A stretch of DNA of 47,194 nt from NCBI GenBank assembly GCA_002279765.1, contig NCCR01000037.1, positions 1 to 47,194 on the forward strand, read 5' to 3'. The notes under the pieces were generated by a model. It was not told the DNA's origin and ran no database searches. It worked only from the letters and a program-made list of their open reading frames with translations. How positions within the stretch are numbered: the first letter of the stretch is position 1; each line of letters starts with the position of its first letter. Made by a program: the position numbers and the translations under genes. Shown here one piece after another: positions 28,624 to 37,990 of the stretch. The stretch comes from Verrucomicrobia bacterium 12-59-8. GTDB lineage: Bacteria > Verrucomicrobiota > Verrucomicrobiae > Verrucomicrobiales > Verrucomicrobiaceae.

Positions 28624-28881
28624 ATGAATCCTTCCATCTGCCGCACTCTAAGCACGATTTGTTTCCAGGCGGGCATGCTTTCCGTTGTCCTCTCGATCTG
28701 GAGCTGGTGGTTTTTTAATGGCGATTCACCTGATCAGGAGGCACACGCCGAGCGCCTGGGCATTTTCATCGGACTGTGGGCGCCCACGCTGCTGATCCTC
28801 TCCAACCGCTTCGACCGCTATGCCGACAAGGCCAGACTGCTACCCGGCCTGAATGGTGACGAAAAAAACGAGGAAGCCTGA
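28624..28881 (+). CDS. Small two-TM membrane protein of unknown function
   Basis: An 85-residue protein with two hydrophobic helices: about 14-30 (CFQAGMLSVVLSIWSWWFF) and about 45-60 (LGIFIGLWAPTLLILSNRF). The C-terminus is charged (DRYADKARLLPGLNGDEKNEEA). I do not recognise a family. The start at ATG 28624 is chosen because upstream in-frame codons read into the clpS promoter with no sensible protein. It ends 6 bp before the convergent GYF-like gene. A similar pattern of small protein with two helices and an acidic tail is common in many genomes, so no function is proposed. Confidence 0.6.
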   Translation: MNPSICRTLSTICFQAGMLSVVLSIWSWWFFNGDSPDQEAHAERLGIFIGLWAPTLLILSNRFDRYADKARLLPGLNGDEKNEEA

Positions 28882-28887
28882 TCCGCA

Positions 28888-29433
28888 TCACATCGGCTCG
28901 CGTCCGGTGGCTTCCACAAACTGCTGGCGCATGCCGTAGTAGGCCTGCTGCCATTCATCCACCACCCGCTGCAGTTCCATCACCTGCTTTTCCAATGTGG
29001 ATATGCGTGACTGCTGCATGGCGTCCCCCATGCCGTTCTTCTCATCAGACCGCCCGGAGCCCAAAAAAGTCGTGGCAGCACTGCGCACATGATGCGGGCT
29101 GGCCTGAAACCAGGACAGATCCGCCAGCCGCGCCTCCTTGTTGTCGAGGCAGTTGATGATTGTCACATTCTCATCGATCTCGCCGGTGGCCATGAATTCC
29201 TGGATCGTTGCCACGTTGGTCGGGCCATAGAGGTAATTGTCCGGCATCTGCACCAACAGGTCCATCTGCAGTTCTGCGATCATCGGCGCACGCTGCCAGC
29301 TCATGCGGTTGTCACTGGAGATCTTGTCAAGGGGTGAGATCTTGGCGTCAGCCGCCCAGCCACGCAGAGTTTCGAGATCTTTGGCCTCATAGACTTCCTT
29401 GTCCGAGGCTTTGAGCAGATGCCAGTTTTGCAT
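28888..29433 (-). CDS. Hypothetical protein with tandem GYF_2-like repeats and a coiled coil
   Basis: A 181-residue cytosolic protein. Residues 3-50 (NWHLLKASDKEVYEAKDLET ... ISSDNRMSWQRA) and 53-100 (MDLLVQMPDNYLYGPTNVAT ... NVTIINCLDNKEA) look like two copies of a small domain in which an interacting-surface pattern 'YGP...IxxFxxxGxI' recalls the GYF_2 family. The C-terminal third (about 140-170, ISTLEKQVMELQRVVDEWQQ) forms a coiled coil. GYF_2 domains are usually adaptor modules; a binding or scaffold role is inferred. No catalytic motif is visible. The start ATG 29433 lies opposite the cupredoxin-PA14 gene with a 131-bp divergent spacer. Confidence 0.65.
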   Translation of the reverse strand: MQNWHLLKASDKEVYEAKDLETLRGWAADAKISPLDKISSDNRMSWQRAPMIAELQMDLLVQMPDNYLYGPTNVATIQEFMATGEIDENVTIINCLDNKEARLADLSWFQASPHHVRSAATTFLGSGRSDEKNGMGDAMQQSRISTLEKQVMELQRVVDEWQQAYYGMRQQFVEATGREPM

Positions 29434-29564
29434 GGGGAGAGATAATCAAATTCCAAGGTCTGCGCCAAGCTCAAAGTGCGAAGGAAATAAAACTCAGGGC
29501 ATTGACGCTGCATTTTCGCAAGGCAGCCTCCAACGCCTTCGTATAAACGCGCCCCTTGCACCTT

Positions 29565-31124
29565 ATGACCCGCCTGCTTTTCGCCATTCTCATTGCCACC
29601 GCTACTGCCCGGGCCATCGATCCCGCCATTTTTTCGCTCAAAACGATGACGGCGCAGATGAAATACGACACTGCGGAACTGCTCGTGCAGCCTGGTCAGC
29701 CGGTAAAACTCACCTTTGAAAACGGCGATGATCTGCCCCACAACTTGGTCTTTTGCCAGCCGGGCACCGACACCGCCGCCATGGCCATGAAGCAGATGGA
29801 GAAGCCGGAAGAGGCCCTGAAACGTAACTGGCTGCCTGACGACCCGCGCATCTGGGCACATTCCAAGATGCTCAATCCTCACGAAAAGGAGGTGCTCAGC
29901 TTCTCTGCTCCTGCAAAGGCTGGGAGCTACCCCTATGTCTGTACTTTTCCCGGCCATGCGCTCACCATGCGCGGCGTGCTGAAAGTCGCTCCGGTGGGCG
30001 ACACGCTGCATGACCTCCAGTTCGCCCTCTATCTCGGCAACTGGCAGCAGCTCCCCGATTTCTCCAAGCTCCAACCGCACCGCGAAGGTAAGATCGACGA
30101 CAACCTCCTTCAAATGAAACTCGACGACTATAAGAACGAGTTCGGCGTCGTCTTTACGGGTAAACTCATGGCTCCCAAGAAAGGCTCGTATCGCTTCTTT
30201 CTCTCCAGCGACGACGGCTCGCGTATCTTGATCGACGGCAAGGAAATCCTCACCTACGACGGCATTCATCCCTCCGGCGACATCAAGGAACAAGGCCTCG
30301 TGCTCGACAAAGGCGAGCATGTTTTTAAGCTCGAATATTTCCAAGGCGGCGGGCAGATTGAACTCTACGCCGCCTGGAAGGGCAGTGACTTCCAGATCAC
30401 GCCGCTGTCCAAATGGCTGCATCCGAAGTGGCAGGGCGGTGCCAAAAAGCAGAAGGAGTTCGACCCCATCCCGCTCGTGGTGAAAGACGAAGCAGTAATC
30501 TATCGCAACTTCATTCAAGGCGCGGGCAATCGTGGCATCGGTGTCGGCTATCCCGGCGGCGTGAACATCGCTTGGAGCGCTGAAAGCATGAATCTGGCGC
30601 TCATCTGGCGCGGTGCTTTCATGGATGCATCGAAACATTGGAACTCACGTGGCGGCGGCCACGAAAAGCCGCTCGGCTACGATGTGCTCCAGCCCACCGC
30701 AGAGGTCACACCAGCCTTCTTTGTCACTGACAAACCGGAGGCCGAATGGCCGAAATGGGACAAAGCCAAGCGCTATGAAGACTTCCATTGGCAGGGCTAC
30801 TCGCTCGATGCCAAACGCAGCCCCACCTTCCGCTACACCTGGCTGAGTACCGAGATTGATGAGTCTTTCCAGGTCGAAGGCAACGGCAACAAGCCCGATG
30901 GCAACGCGAAGCTCATCCGCACCCTCAAAATCAGTGGCCAACTGCCCGCCAACGCCTGGTATCGTATCGGCAGCGGTACGTTTGCGAGCAAAGACGGAGC
31001 CTTTGTCAGCAAAAGCGCACCAATTTACCACATCACCGCAGCAGGTGCCCGGTTCGCCGGTCAGAATTTGATCATCCCCGCCCAACCCGGTACGATCACC
31101 ATCACCTACCAGTGGGCGCAGTAG
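29565..31124 (+). CDS. Secreted cupredoxin-PA14 domain protein
   Basis: A 519-residue exported protein starting at ATG 29565 (a TTG three codons upstream is possible). Signal peptide: MTRLLFAILIATATARA. Residues about 25-145 form a plastocyanin/azurin-like domain with a complete type 1 copper site: His59 in DLPHNLVF, Cys126, His131 and Met135 in YVCTFPGHALTM. Residues about 155-275 form a PA14 domain (GVVFTGKLMAPKKGSYRFFL, SSDDGSRILIDGKEIL, HVFKLEYFQGGG), a carbohydrate-binding fold. The rest (about 290-519; KDEAVIYRNFIQGAGNRGIGV, WQGYSLDAKRSPTFRYTW) is the domain that often follows in similar PVC proteins, frequently with cytochromes. The combination suggests an electron-transfer or redox protein tethered to polysaccharide. 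No haem motif is present here. Confidence 0.85.
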   Translation: MTRLLFAILIATATARAIDPAIFSLKTMTAQMKYDTAELLVQPGQPVKLTFENGDDLPHNLVFCQPGTDTAAMAMKQMEKPEEALKRNWLPDDPRIWAHSKMLNPHEKEVLSFSAPAKAGSYPYVCTFPGHALTMRGVLKVAPVGDTLHDLQFALYLGNWQQLPDFSKLQPHREGKIDDNLLQMKLDDYKNEFGVVFTGKLMAPKKGSYRFFLSSDDGSRILIDGKEILTYDGIHPSGDIKEQGLVLDKGEHVFKLEYFQGGGQIELYAAWKGSDFQITPLSKWLHPKWQGGAKKQKEFDPIPLVVKDEAVIYRNFIQGAGNRGIGVGYPGGVNIAWSAESMNLALIWRGAFMDASKHWNSRGGGHEKPLGYDVLQPTAEVTPAFFVTDKPEAEWPKWDKAKRYEDFHWQGYSLDAKRSPTFRYTWLSTEIDESFQVEGNGNKPDGNAKLIRTLKISGQLPANAWYRIGSGTFASKDGAFVSKSAPIYHITAAGARFAGQNLIIPAQPGTITITYQWAQ

Positions 31125-31273
31125 CCCCACGGCCTGCAGCGGCAACTTTGACGGACAGCAGATCAATCCCATCCTCAATGCCAACAACCTGCAGACCATC
31201 GACGCCGACCACCAAACAAATATCCAGAGCTCAAGTTTGCCCAATCGTTTTATGGTGTTTATAGTTTACCTGG

Positions 31274-32653
31274 ATGCCAGCAAGTCGTATCGCCCTGCCC
31301 TCTCCCCGTCGATCCCTTCTCGCCAGAGGGGCTGGGTCAGCCATGGTTTCGGGCTTCCTGTTGGTGGCCCTGCTCACGATGGTCGGCAAGATCGTCGCCT
31401 TCGCCAAGGATGCCTTGGTTGCCGATAGGCTCGGCACTGCGAGCGAACTGGATGCCTTCATGCTCGTGTTTGGTTTTTTCACCTTTCTCGGCTCAGTGCT
31501 GGGAGGTGGAATACCGGAAGCCTTCGTGCCCGCCTACGCCGAACTGCGCGAGCGCCGTGGGCTGCGCCGGGCCTATCGCCTCGGGGTGCAATGCGCGGCA
31601 TCGCATTTCGCCGCCTTGCTGATCTGCGGCGTGCTGCTGACCCTGGCGGCACCTTGGGTGGTCGCGTGGGCGACGAAAGGCTTCTCTCCTGCCAAACAAG
31701 CGCTCGCCGTGCAGTTGCTGCGCGGTCTGCTCCCCTTCCTGCTCTGCTTCGGCCTGGCCCAGCATCTCGGCGCATGGCTGCGTGCGGGGAAAACCTTCCT
31801 ACTGGCGGCATCCTCGCCAATGCTTGTCCCCCTCGGCATAGCCACCTCCATGCTGCTCGCCGGAAATCAGGTCAGCGCATGGACGCTCGTTTCCGGCACC
31901 GTCTGGGGAGCGGTGGCGCATCTTTCAGTGCTTCTGGTGGCCATCATACGCCGTCTGCCGCGCAGCCTGAGTTGGTGGCGCTGCTCGCTGCGGCATTGGG
32001 AGCCGGGACTGCGCGTGGTGCTGCGCAATGCCGTGCCTTTCCTGATCGGCGGTGTCGCCTTTGGGAGTGCGGTAGTCGTTGATCAAACAATGGCGGCATG
32101 GCTGACCGCCGGTTCGGTAGCCGTGCTGGGGTATTCGGAAAAAGTCTGCGCCATCGTTCTCGCCGTCACCGCCGGGCCCGCCTCGGACGTACTCTTCCCC
32201 CACTTCGCCGAACTCGTGGCAAAGCGGGATTGGAACGGCCTGCGCAGGCGGCTGTTTACCAGCGCCGGGATCATCGTCAGCGCTGCCCTGCCCATGACAC
32301 TGGTGCTTTGCTTTCTGGCACCATGGATCGTCCGCACGCTGTTTGAGCGCGGTGCCTTCGGCCCGCAGGACACCCAGCGCGTCGCCGAAGTGCTGCGCTA
32401 CGCGGCCTTCCAGATTCCATTTTATGTCCTCGGCACCGTCGCCGCTCGTGTCGTCATATCGCTGCAGGCTTCGCGCTACATGCTCACCATCGCGTTCAGC
32501 GCTCTCTTTCTCAACGCATCGCTCAACTGGCTTTTGATGCGCCACCTCGGTGCGGCGGGCATCGCACTCTCCACCACGATCGTGCATTGCGTCTGCGCCA
32601 TCGCAACCTCCCTCACCTGTCTCATCGTGATCCGCCGAAAGGAGGCCGCATGA
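31274..32653 (+). CDS. MurJ/MviN-like lipid-linked glycan flippase
   Basis: A 459-residue membrane protein with about 12-14 TM helices and a basic N-terminus, resembling MurJ/MviN of the MOP superfamily: GKIVAFAKDALVADRLGTASELDAFMLVF, GGGIPEAFVPAYAELRERRG, LRGLLPFLLCFGLAQHLGAWLRAGK, VVVDQTMAAWL and a late TLFERGAFGPQDTQRVA. It opens a glycan operon rather than sitting with peptidoglycan genes, so it probably flips an undecaprenyl-linked surface-polysaccharide unit instead of, or besides, lipid II. Start ATG 31274; ATG 31343 (MVSGFLL) would remove the basic tail. An AGGAGG in its last codons serves the next gene, with which it overlaps by 4 bp. Confidence 0.8.
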   Translation: MPASRIALPSPRRSLLARGAGSAMVSGFLLVALLTMVGKIVAFAKDALVADRLGTASELDAFMLVFGFFTFLGSVLGGGIPEAFVPAYAELRERRGLRRAYRLGVQCAASHFAALLICGVLLTLAAPWVVAWATKGFSPAKQALAVQLLRGLLPFLLCFGLAQHLGAWLRAGKTFLLAASSPMLVPLGIATSMLLAGNQVSAWTLVSGTVWGAVAHLSVLLVAIIRRLPRSLSWWRCSLRHWEPGLRVVLRNAVPFLIGGVAFGSAVVVDQTMAAWLTAGSVAVLGYSEKVCAIVLAVTAGPASDVLFPHFAELVAKRDWNGLRRRLFTSAGIIVSAALPMTLVLCFLAPWIVRTLFERGAFGPQDTQRVAEVLRYAAFQIPFYVLGTVAARVVISLQASRYMLTIAFSALFLNASLNWLLMRHLGAAGIALSTTIVHCVCAIATSLTCLIVIRRKEAA

Positions 32654-33930
32654 ACGCCGTGCCAGCAGGTTCCAGGATGCCGGCATTCATGCAGATCGCC
32701 GCAAAACGCCGCGAGCGGCTGGTGCAGTTCCTCATCCTTGCCGCACTCGCGCTGCTGGTGCCCACGATGACCAAATATCTCTCATGGGCAGACGATGTAG
32801 GCGTCCTCCCCTTCAAACCGCGCGACTACACCCTCCTCACCGTCGCCGCCGTCAGCGTGATGGTGATGCTGAACAAGCCCAGCATCTGCCCGCCCGCCTT
32901 TCTCATGCTGATCGTGCCGCTGCTGCGCGTTCTCGACGCCGCCTTCCTGCAACGCTTCACCATCACGGCACTGGGCAGTCACAGCATCGTGGTGATGACG
33001 CTGATCTCCAACTTCCTCGTGACCTTCACCACCGTGCTGTGCCTCTCGGCGGAACCCTGGCGCCGCGTAGCCCTCTGGGTGGGTGTATGTGTTGCACTCC
33101 TTTCCGCCGGTGGCGTCTATTACGAATGGCTGGGCTTCCACTCCTTCACGCGCATCCCCGGCCGCATGGCCGGCTTCCCTTCGGACCCGAACGATCCGCC
33201 GATCATGATCACCCTAATGCTGAGCGTGATCTTCACACTAAATCCACGTTTTTGGTGGAACGTCGTGCTTGTTGCCATCGTCTCGCCAGCTATCGCGCTC
33301 ACCCTTAGCCGCAGCGGCATGGCGGTGTACTCCTGCCTGCTGCTCTGCTACATCCTGGGGAACCTGCGCCAGCATTTCATGGGCATGCTGCTGATCGTCC
33401 TCGTCAGTGTTCCCTTGGCCATCGGCGGTGTGGCCATTCTGGCCCAGACGTCCACCAAGGTCGGCATCATGACCAACAAAGACACGGAGGACCGTCTCAA
33501 GGCCATCTACGAACTCGATTTCGAACGCATCAAATCTCCAGAACGTGGCAAAGACCTCCAGGACGGCTGGGAAGCCGCTGGTAAAAAACCGCTCTGGGGC
33601 CATGGCACTGGAGCGGGAACCAGCATCTGGAAGCCCCACAATCAAGTCGTCTCCCTCTGGATCGACATCGGCATCCCGGGCGTGCTGCTATACATAGGCA
33701 GCCTGCTGCTGCTGACCTTCCGCTGTTTCACGCTCAAACTGCGTGGTTTTTACTGCCTCGTGCCGCTTTGGTTGTTCATCCCTTGCAGCCAGATTCTCAT
33801 CGAATCACCCCACTACTGGTTCGCGGCAGCCGTGTGCTGCAATCTGGTTTTCACCGGACGCTTCCGCCTCGTTCTTGCCGCGCCCCCCAAGACGCAGCCC
33901 CCTCCCCGCTCCCCGCTGCCACAGTCATGA
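32650..33930 (+). CDS. O-antigen ligase/polymerase-like membrane protein
   Basis: A 426-residue membrane protein with about 10-11 TM helices and a large periplasmic loop late in the chain containing GAGTSIWKPHNQVVSLWIDIG, the Wzy_C-like signature (HN near the end of the loop). Polymerases and ligases of this family join lipid-linked oligosaccharides or attach them to lipid A; the sequence alone cannot tell which. ATG 32650 overlaps the stop of the flippase gene (ATGA) and is preceded by AGGAGG. Its stop overlaps the start of the glycosyltransferase (ATGA at 33927-33930). Context: flippase, polymerase/ligase, GT pair and asparagine synthase, a common surface-glycan cassette. Confidence 0.8.
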   Translation: MNAVPAGSRMPAFMQIAAKRRERLVQFLILAALALLVPTMTKYLSWADDVGVLPFKPRDYTLLTVAAVSVMVMLNKPSICPPAFLMLIVPLLRVLDAAFLQRFTITALGSHSIVVMTLISNFLVTFTTVLCLSAEPWRRVALWVGVCVALLSAGGVYYEWLGFHSFTRIPGRMAGFPSDPNDPPIMITLMLSVIFTLNPRFWWNVVLVAIVSPAIALTLSRSGMAVYSCLLLCYILGNLRQHFMGMLLIVLVSVPLAIGGVAILAQTSTKVGIMTNKDTEDRLKAIYELDFERIKSPERGKDLQDGWEAAGKKPLWGHGTGAGTSIWKPHNQVVSLWIDIGIPGVLLYIGSLLLLTFRCFTLKLRGFYCLVPLWLFIPCSQILIESPHYWFAAAVCCNLVFTGRFRLVLAAPPKTQPPPRSPLPQS

Positions 33931-36065
33931 AGATCGCCTTCATCATTCGCGATCTCGGCCACGGCGGCGCCCAGCGCCAACTCGTGCTGCTCGCGAATGG
34001 CCTCGTGCGTGAAGGCCATGAAGTCAGCGTCCTGCATTTCTACGACGGTGCCTTTCGTGCTGAATTAGAATCCGGCGGAGTGCAGACAATTTGCATTGGC
34101 AAAAAAAGCCGCTGGGATCTCGCGGGCTTTTTCATCCGTCTCATCGATGCCGCACGCTGCATCCGCCCCGAGGTGCTGCACGGTTATCTCGCGGAGTCCA
34201 ATCTCATGGCGCTGTTCTTGAAGCCCTTCTGCGGCTTCCCGCGCATCGTCTGGGGCGTGCGCGATTCGCAGTCCGACGCCCACCTCTGGGGCATCCTTGG
34301 CAGGCTGAGCTTCCGCCTCAACTGCCACCTCGCCCGCTTCGCCGATCTCATCATCAGCAACTCGCAGGCCGGGCGCGACTACTACGCCGCCCGGGGGTAT
34401 CCGCCGCAGAAGATGCACGTCATTCCCAACGGCATCGACACCGCGCGCTTCAAGCCGCAGCCGCGCACGCCTTCCAAAACGCTCACCTTCGGTCTCGTCG
34501 GCCGCCTGAATCCGATGAAGGACCACGCTACCTTCCTCGCGGCGGCAGCACTCGATCCGCATGCAAAGTTCATCATCGTCGGTTCGGGAGATGCCGCCTA
34601 CGAGCAGCAGATGCGTGACCTCTCCGCCAGGCTCGGACTCGCCGACCGTGTGACCTGGCTGCCCGCGCAGCACGACATGCCCGCCGTCTATGCCAAGTTC
34701 GACTGCTTGGTCAACTCCAGCGCCTTTGGCGAAGGCTTCTCCAATGTCATCGGCGAGGCAATGGCCTGCGGCGTACCCTGCATTGCCAGCAACGTGGGCG
34801 ACAGCGCTTGGATTATCGGCGACAAAGCGCAAGTCTTCCCCGTGGGAGATCACACGGCACTCGCCCAGTGCATGCTCGCCTTCCACCCGCACAACCCACG
34901 TCAGCGCATCGTGGATGAATTCAGCGCGGCCAAGCTCATCGAGCGCACCAGCCGCCTGCTCTCAAAAAATGTGCTCTGGATCACCACCGGCCTCGGCAGC
35001 GGTGGCGCGGAGATGATGCTAGTCCAGCTCATTCGCGGCCTGCCACAGCTTCAGCACGTCGTCATCTCTCTCACCGCAGGCGGCAAGCACGCCACCGCTT
35101 TGCGCGAGGCCGGCATCGAGGTCCACAGCCTCGACATGCCCGCCGGCAAACCCACGCTGAGCTCCCTCTGGCGCTTGTTCAAAGTGGTCCGGCAGATCCG
35201 CGCGGACGTGATCATGGGCTGGATGTACCACGGCTGTTTCGCCGCCGTGCTCGCACGTTTCATGCGTTTCAAAAGCGTTCCCATCATCTGGAATGTGCGC
35301 CAGAGCCTCTACGATCTGAAACACGAAAAACGCGGCTCCGCTCTCGTCATTCGTGCTCTCGCCAAGCTGTCCTGGTTGCCACAGCGCATCACCTACAACA
35401 CGCAGACAGGTGCCCGGCAGCACGAAGACCTCGGCTTCTGCGCCAGCAAAACGCAGCTCATCCCGAACGGCTTCGATCTCACCAAATGGCAACCCGGCAA
35501 GCCTGTCACCGGACGCATCGGTCGCTTTGGCCGCAATGCGCCGATGAAGGATTACGCCACCTTCATCGCCGCTGCGAAACTCATCACGGAGAAACGTCCC
35601 GATGCCCAGTTCATCATCGTCGGGGCCGGCACCGAAGAACTCGACGTTCCATCCAACATCCAGCTTCTTGGCGAGCGCCACGACCTGCCCGAGCTCACCG
35701 CTTCGCTGAACATCGCGGTCTCATCTTCCGCCTTTGGCGAAGGCTTCCCCAACGTCGTCGGCGAAGCCATGGCCTGCGCCGTTCCAGTCGTCGCCACCGA
35801 CATCGGCGACACCCGCTGGGTCACAGGCGAGACCGGCCACTTGGTGCCGCCAAGCGATCCCGCTGCACTTGCGAATGCCTGCATCGAATTGCTCGATTCC
35901 GGCATCACTCAAGACCTCGCAGCCCGCACACGCATTGAGCAGCAGTTTTCCATCGAGAGTGTCCTGCAAAAATTCGCTGCTTTGCTGAATTCATCTCACG
36001 AATCCGCCGCAGCTCCCGTAGCCCCGGTGCCGCATCCTCTCTCCACTCCCCTTCCCCATCCCTGA
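33927..36065 (+). CDS. Tandem GT4-like double glycosyltransferase
   Basis: A 712-residue protein made of two full GT4-like (GT-B fold) glycosyltransferases. Copy 1 (about 1-340): FIIRDLGHGGAQRQLVLLANGL, IISNSQAGRDYY, VIPNGIDTARFKP, GLVGRLNPMKDH, and the donor-binding FGEGFSNVIGEAMACGVP. Copy 2 (about 345-690): WITTGLGSGGAEMMLVQLI, NTQTGARQHEDLGF, LIPNGFDLTKWQP, RFGRNAPMKDYATF and FGEGFPNVVGEAMACAVP. Both carry the conserved E-x7-E region and Arg/Lys of the nucleotide-binding site, so both may be active and could add two consecutive sugars. Length is about twice the family norm, so this is a fusion or intragenic duplication. A Pro-rich tail ends the protein. The start ATG overlaps the preceding stop; asnB begins 3 bp after its stop. 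Confidence 0.9.
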   Translation: MKIAFIIRDLGHGGAQRQLVLLANGLVREGHEVSVLHFYDGAFRAELESGGVQTICIGKKSRWDLAGFFIRLIDAARCIRPEVLHGYLAESNLMALFLKPFCGFPRIVWGVRDSQSDAHLWGILGRLSFRLNCHLARFADLIISNSQAGRDYYAARGYPPQKMHVIPNGIDTARFKPQPRTPSKTLTFGLVGRLNPMKDHATFLAAAALDPHAKFIIVGSGDAAYEQQMRDLSARLGLADRVTWLPAQHDMPAVYAKFDCLVNSSAFGEGFSNVIGEAMACGVPCIASNVGDSAWIIGDKAQVFPVGDHTALAQCMLAFHPHNPRQRIVDEFSAAKLIERTSRLLSKNVLWITTGLGSGGAEMMLVQLIRGLPQLQHVVISLTAGGKHATALREAGIEVHSLDMPAGKPTLSSLWRLFKVVRQIRADVIMGWMYHGCFAAVLARFMRFKSVPIIWNVRQSLYDLKHEKRGSALVIRALAKLSWLPQRITYNTQTGARQHEDLGFCASKTQLIPNGFDLTKWQPGKPVTGRIGRFGRNAPMKDYATFIAAAKLITEKRPDAQFIIVGAGTEELDVPSNIQLLGERHDLPELTASLNIAVSSSAFGEGFPNVVGEAMACAVPVVATDIGDTRWVTGETGHLVPPSDPAALANACIELLDSGITQDLAARTRIEQQFSIESVLQKFAALLNSSHESAAAPVAPVPHPLSTPLPHP

Positions 36066-36068
36066 TTC

Positions 36069-37990
36069 ATGTGCGGCATTGCTGGCTTCTTCAATCCACC
36101 CACTTCGTGCCCCGCGCACGAGATGAGCGCCATCGTCACTGCGATGACAGACGCCATCATCCTGCGCGGCCCGGATGACGCGGGTGCCTGGGTCGATTCA
36201 TCCAGCGGCATCGCACTCGGACATCGCCGTCTTTCCATTCTCGACCTTTCCCCACTCGGCCACCAGCCGATGAACAGCGCCGACGGCCGCTTCGTCATCG
36301 TGTTCAATGGCGAGATCTACAACTTCCAGGACCTGCGCGCCGAACTCGAACCGCTCGGCCACACCTGGCGCGGCCACTCCGACACCGAGATCATGCTGGC
36401 CGCCTTTTGCCAATGGGGCGTCGTCGAAGCCACCCGACGCTTCAACGGCATGTTTGCCTTTGCGGTTTGGGACAAGCAGGAACGCATGCTGCATCTCGCC
36501 CGCGACCGCATGGGCGAAAAGCCCCTCTACTACGGCTGGATTGGCGAAACGTTCATCTTCGCCTCCGAGTTGAAAGCGATGAAGCGCTTCCCGGGCTTCG
36601 ATGCCGCCGTGGATCGCGAAGCGCTCACCGCACTGCTGCGCTTCAATTACATCCCCGATCCTCTTTGCATCTACCAGGGCTTCAAAAAGCTGCCGCCCGC
36701 TGCAATGCTGAGCTTCAAAGCTCCCTCCGAGCGCCCGCAGCCCGGCTACTACTGGAGCCTGCCCCATGTCGTCGAACGCGGCCTCGACCATCCCTTCAAG
36801 GGCACCGACGCCGAAGCCATCGACACCTTTGAGTCCATGCTCAAAAAAGCCGTGGGCATGCGCATGGTCTCCGACGTGCCTCTTGGTGCCTTCCTCAGCG
36901 GCGGCATCGATTCCTCCCTCATCGTGGCGATGATGCAGAAGCAAAGTGCCCGCCCCGTGCGCACCTTCACCATCGGTTTCCACGAAAAGCAGTACAACGA
37001 GGCTGAGATCGCCAAGAGCGTGGCGAAGCATCTCGGCACCGAACACACCGAAATGTACGTCACCGGTGAGGACGCGCTGAATGTCATCCCGCAACTCCCC
37101 GCACTCTACGACGAACCCTTTGCCGACTACTCGCAGATCCCAACGCACCTCGTCTGCAAGATGGCCCGGCAGCATGTGACCGTGGCCTTGAGCGGTGATG
37201 CCGGGGATGAACTCTTCGGCGGCTACGAACGTTACGCGATGGGCCGCAGCCTCCAGAACAAGTTCGCCTGGATGCCACCTGCCATAAAAAAGTTGGCCGC
37301 AGCAGCGCTCACCGTAGCGTCGGCGCCAAACTCCTGCCCAAGAGCAAGCGCCACATTCCCGTCGGCGACAAGTTGCACAAGCTCGCCGAAGTCGTCGCCG
37401 CTCCCGGCATGGAGACGCTTTACCTCAATCTCATGTCCTACTGGAAAAAGCCGACGGACATCGTCATCGACGGCAAAGATCCGGTCACCGCGATCACCAA
37501 CACCAAAGCGTGGCCACGAGTGAGCGATTTCACCCATCGCATGATGTATCTCGACATGGAGACCTACCTCCCCGGCGACATCCTCACCAAAGTGGATCGC
37601 GCCGCCATGGGCGTCAGTCTCGAAGGCCGCATTCCCTTGCTCGACACCAATCTCATCGAGTTCGCCTGGAGGATCCCGTATTCGATGAAAGTGCGCGATG
37701 GCAAAGGCAAATGGCTGATGCGCGAAACGCTCTACCGCCACGTGCCCAAGGCCATGATCGACCGCCCAAAACAAGGCTTTGGCATCCCGCTCGAAATCTG
37801 GCTGCGCGGCCCCCTGCGCGAATGGGCGGAGGATCTGCTCAGCGAATCACGCTTGAAACGCGAAGGCTTCTTCCACCCCGCACCCATCCGCCAAAAGTGG
37901 CAGGAACACCTCAGCGGCACTCGCAACTGGCACTTCTACCTCTGGGACATCCTCATGTTCCAGGCCTGGCTGCAGGCGCAGCGCGTCTAA
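36069..37990 (+). pseudogene. asnB: Glutamine-dependent asparagine synthase, split by an apparent 1-nt frameshift
   Basis: AsnB-type enzymes take the amide of glutamine to aspartate (or another carboxylate) through an adenylate. Frame 36069-37523 begins MCGIAGFF with the Ntn Cys2 of the class II amidotransferase domain and continues through EIYNFQDLR, RDRMGEKPLYYG, the PP-loop FLSGGIDSSL, YNEAEIAKSVAKHL and ALSGDAGDELFGGYERYA. Near 37311-37320 homology jumps to another frame: SVGAKLLPKSKRH, KLAEVVAAPGMETLYL, GDILTKVDRAAMGVSLEGRIPLLD, KQGFGIPLEIWLRGPL, to 37990. Restoring one base near 37313 would give a 640-residue protein of normal AsnB length. All active-site motifs remain. As exosortase- or polysaccharide-linked asnB genes are common, it probably modifies a glycan sugar. 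Whether the lesion is real or a sequencing error is unknown. It is the last gene of the operon. Confidence 0.85.

Noticed and set aside
29301..30638. A 445-codon minus-strand open frame across the cupredoxin-PA14 gene
   Set aside because: Antisense shadow of a GC-rich gene with clear signal peptide and domains on the plus strand; no recognisable domain of its own.
34065..34892. A 275-codon minus-strand open frame inside the double glycosyltransferase
   Set aside because: Antisense to strongly conserved GT4 sequence; composition is that of a GC-rich shadow frame.
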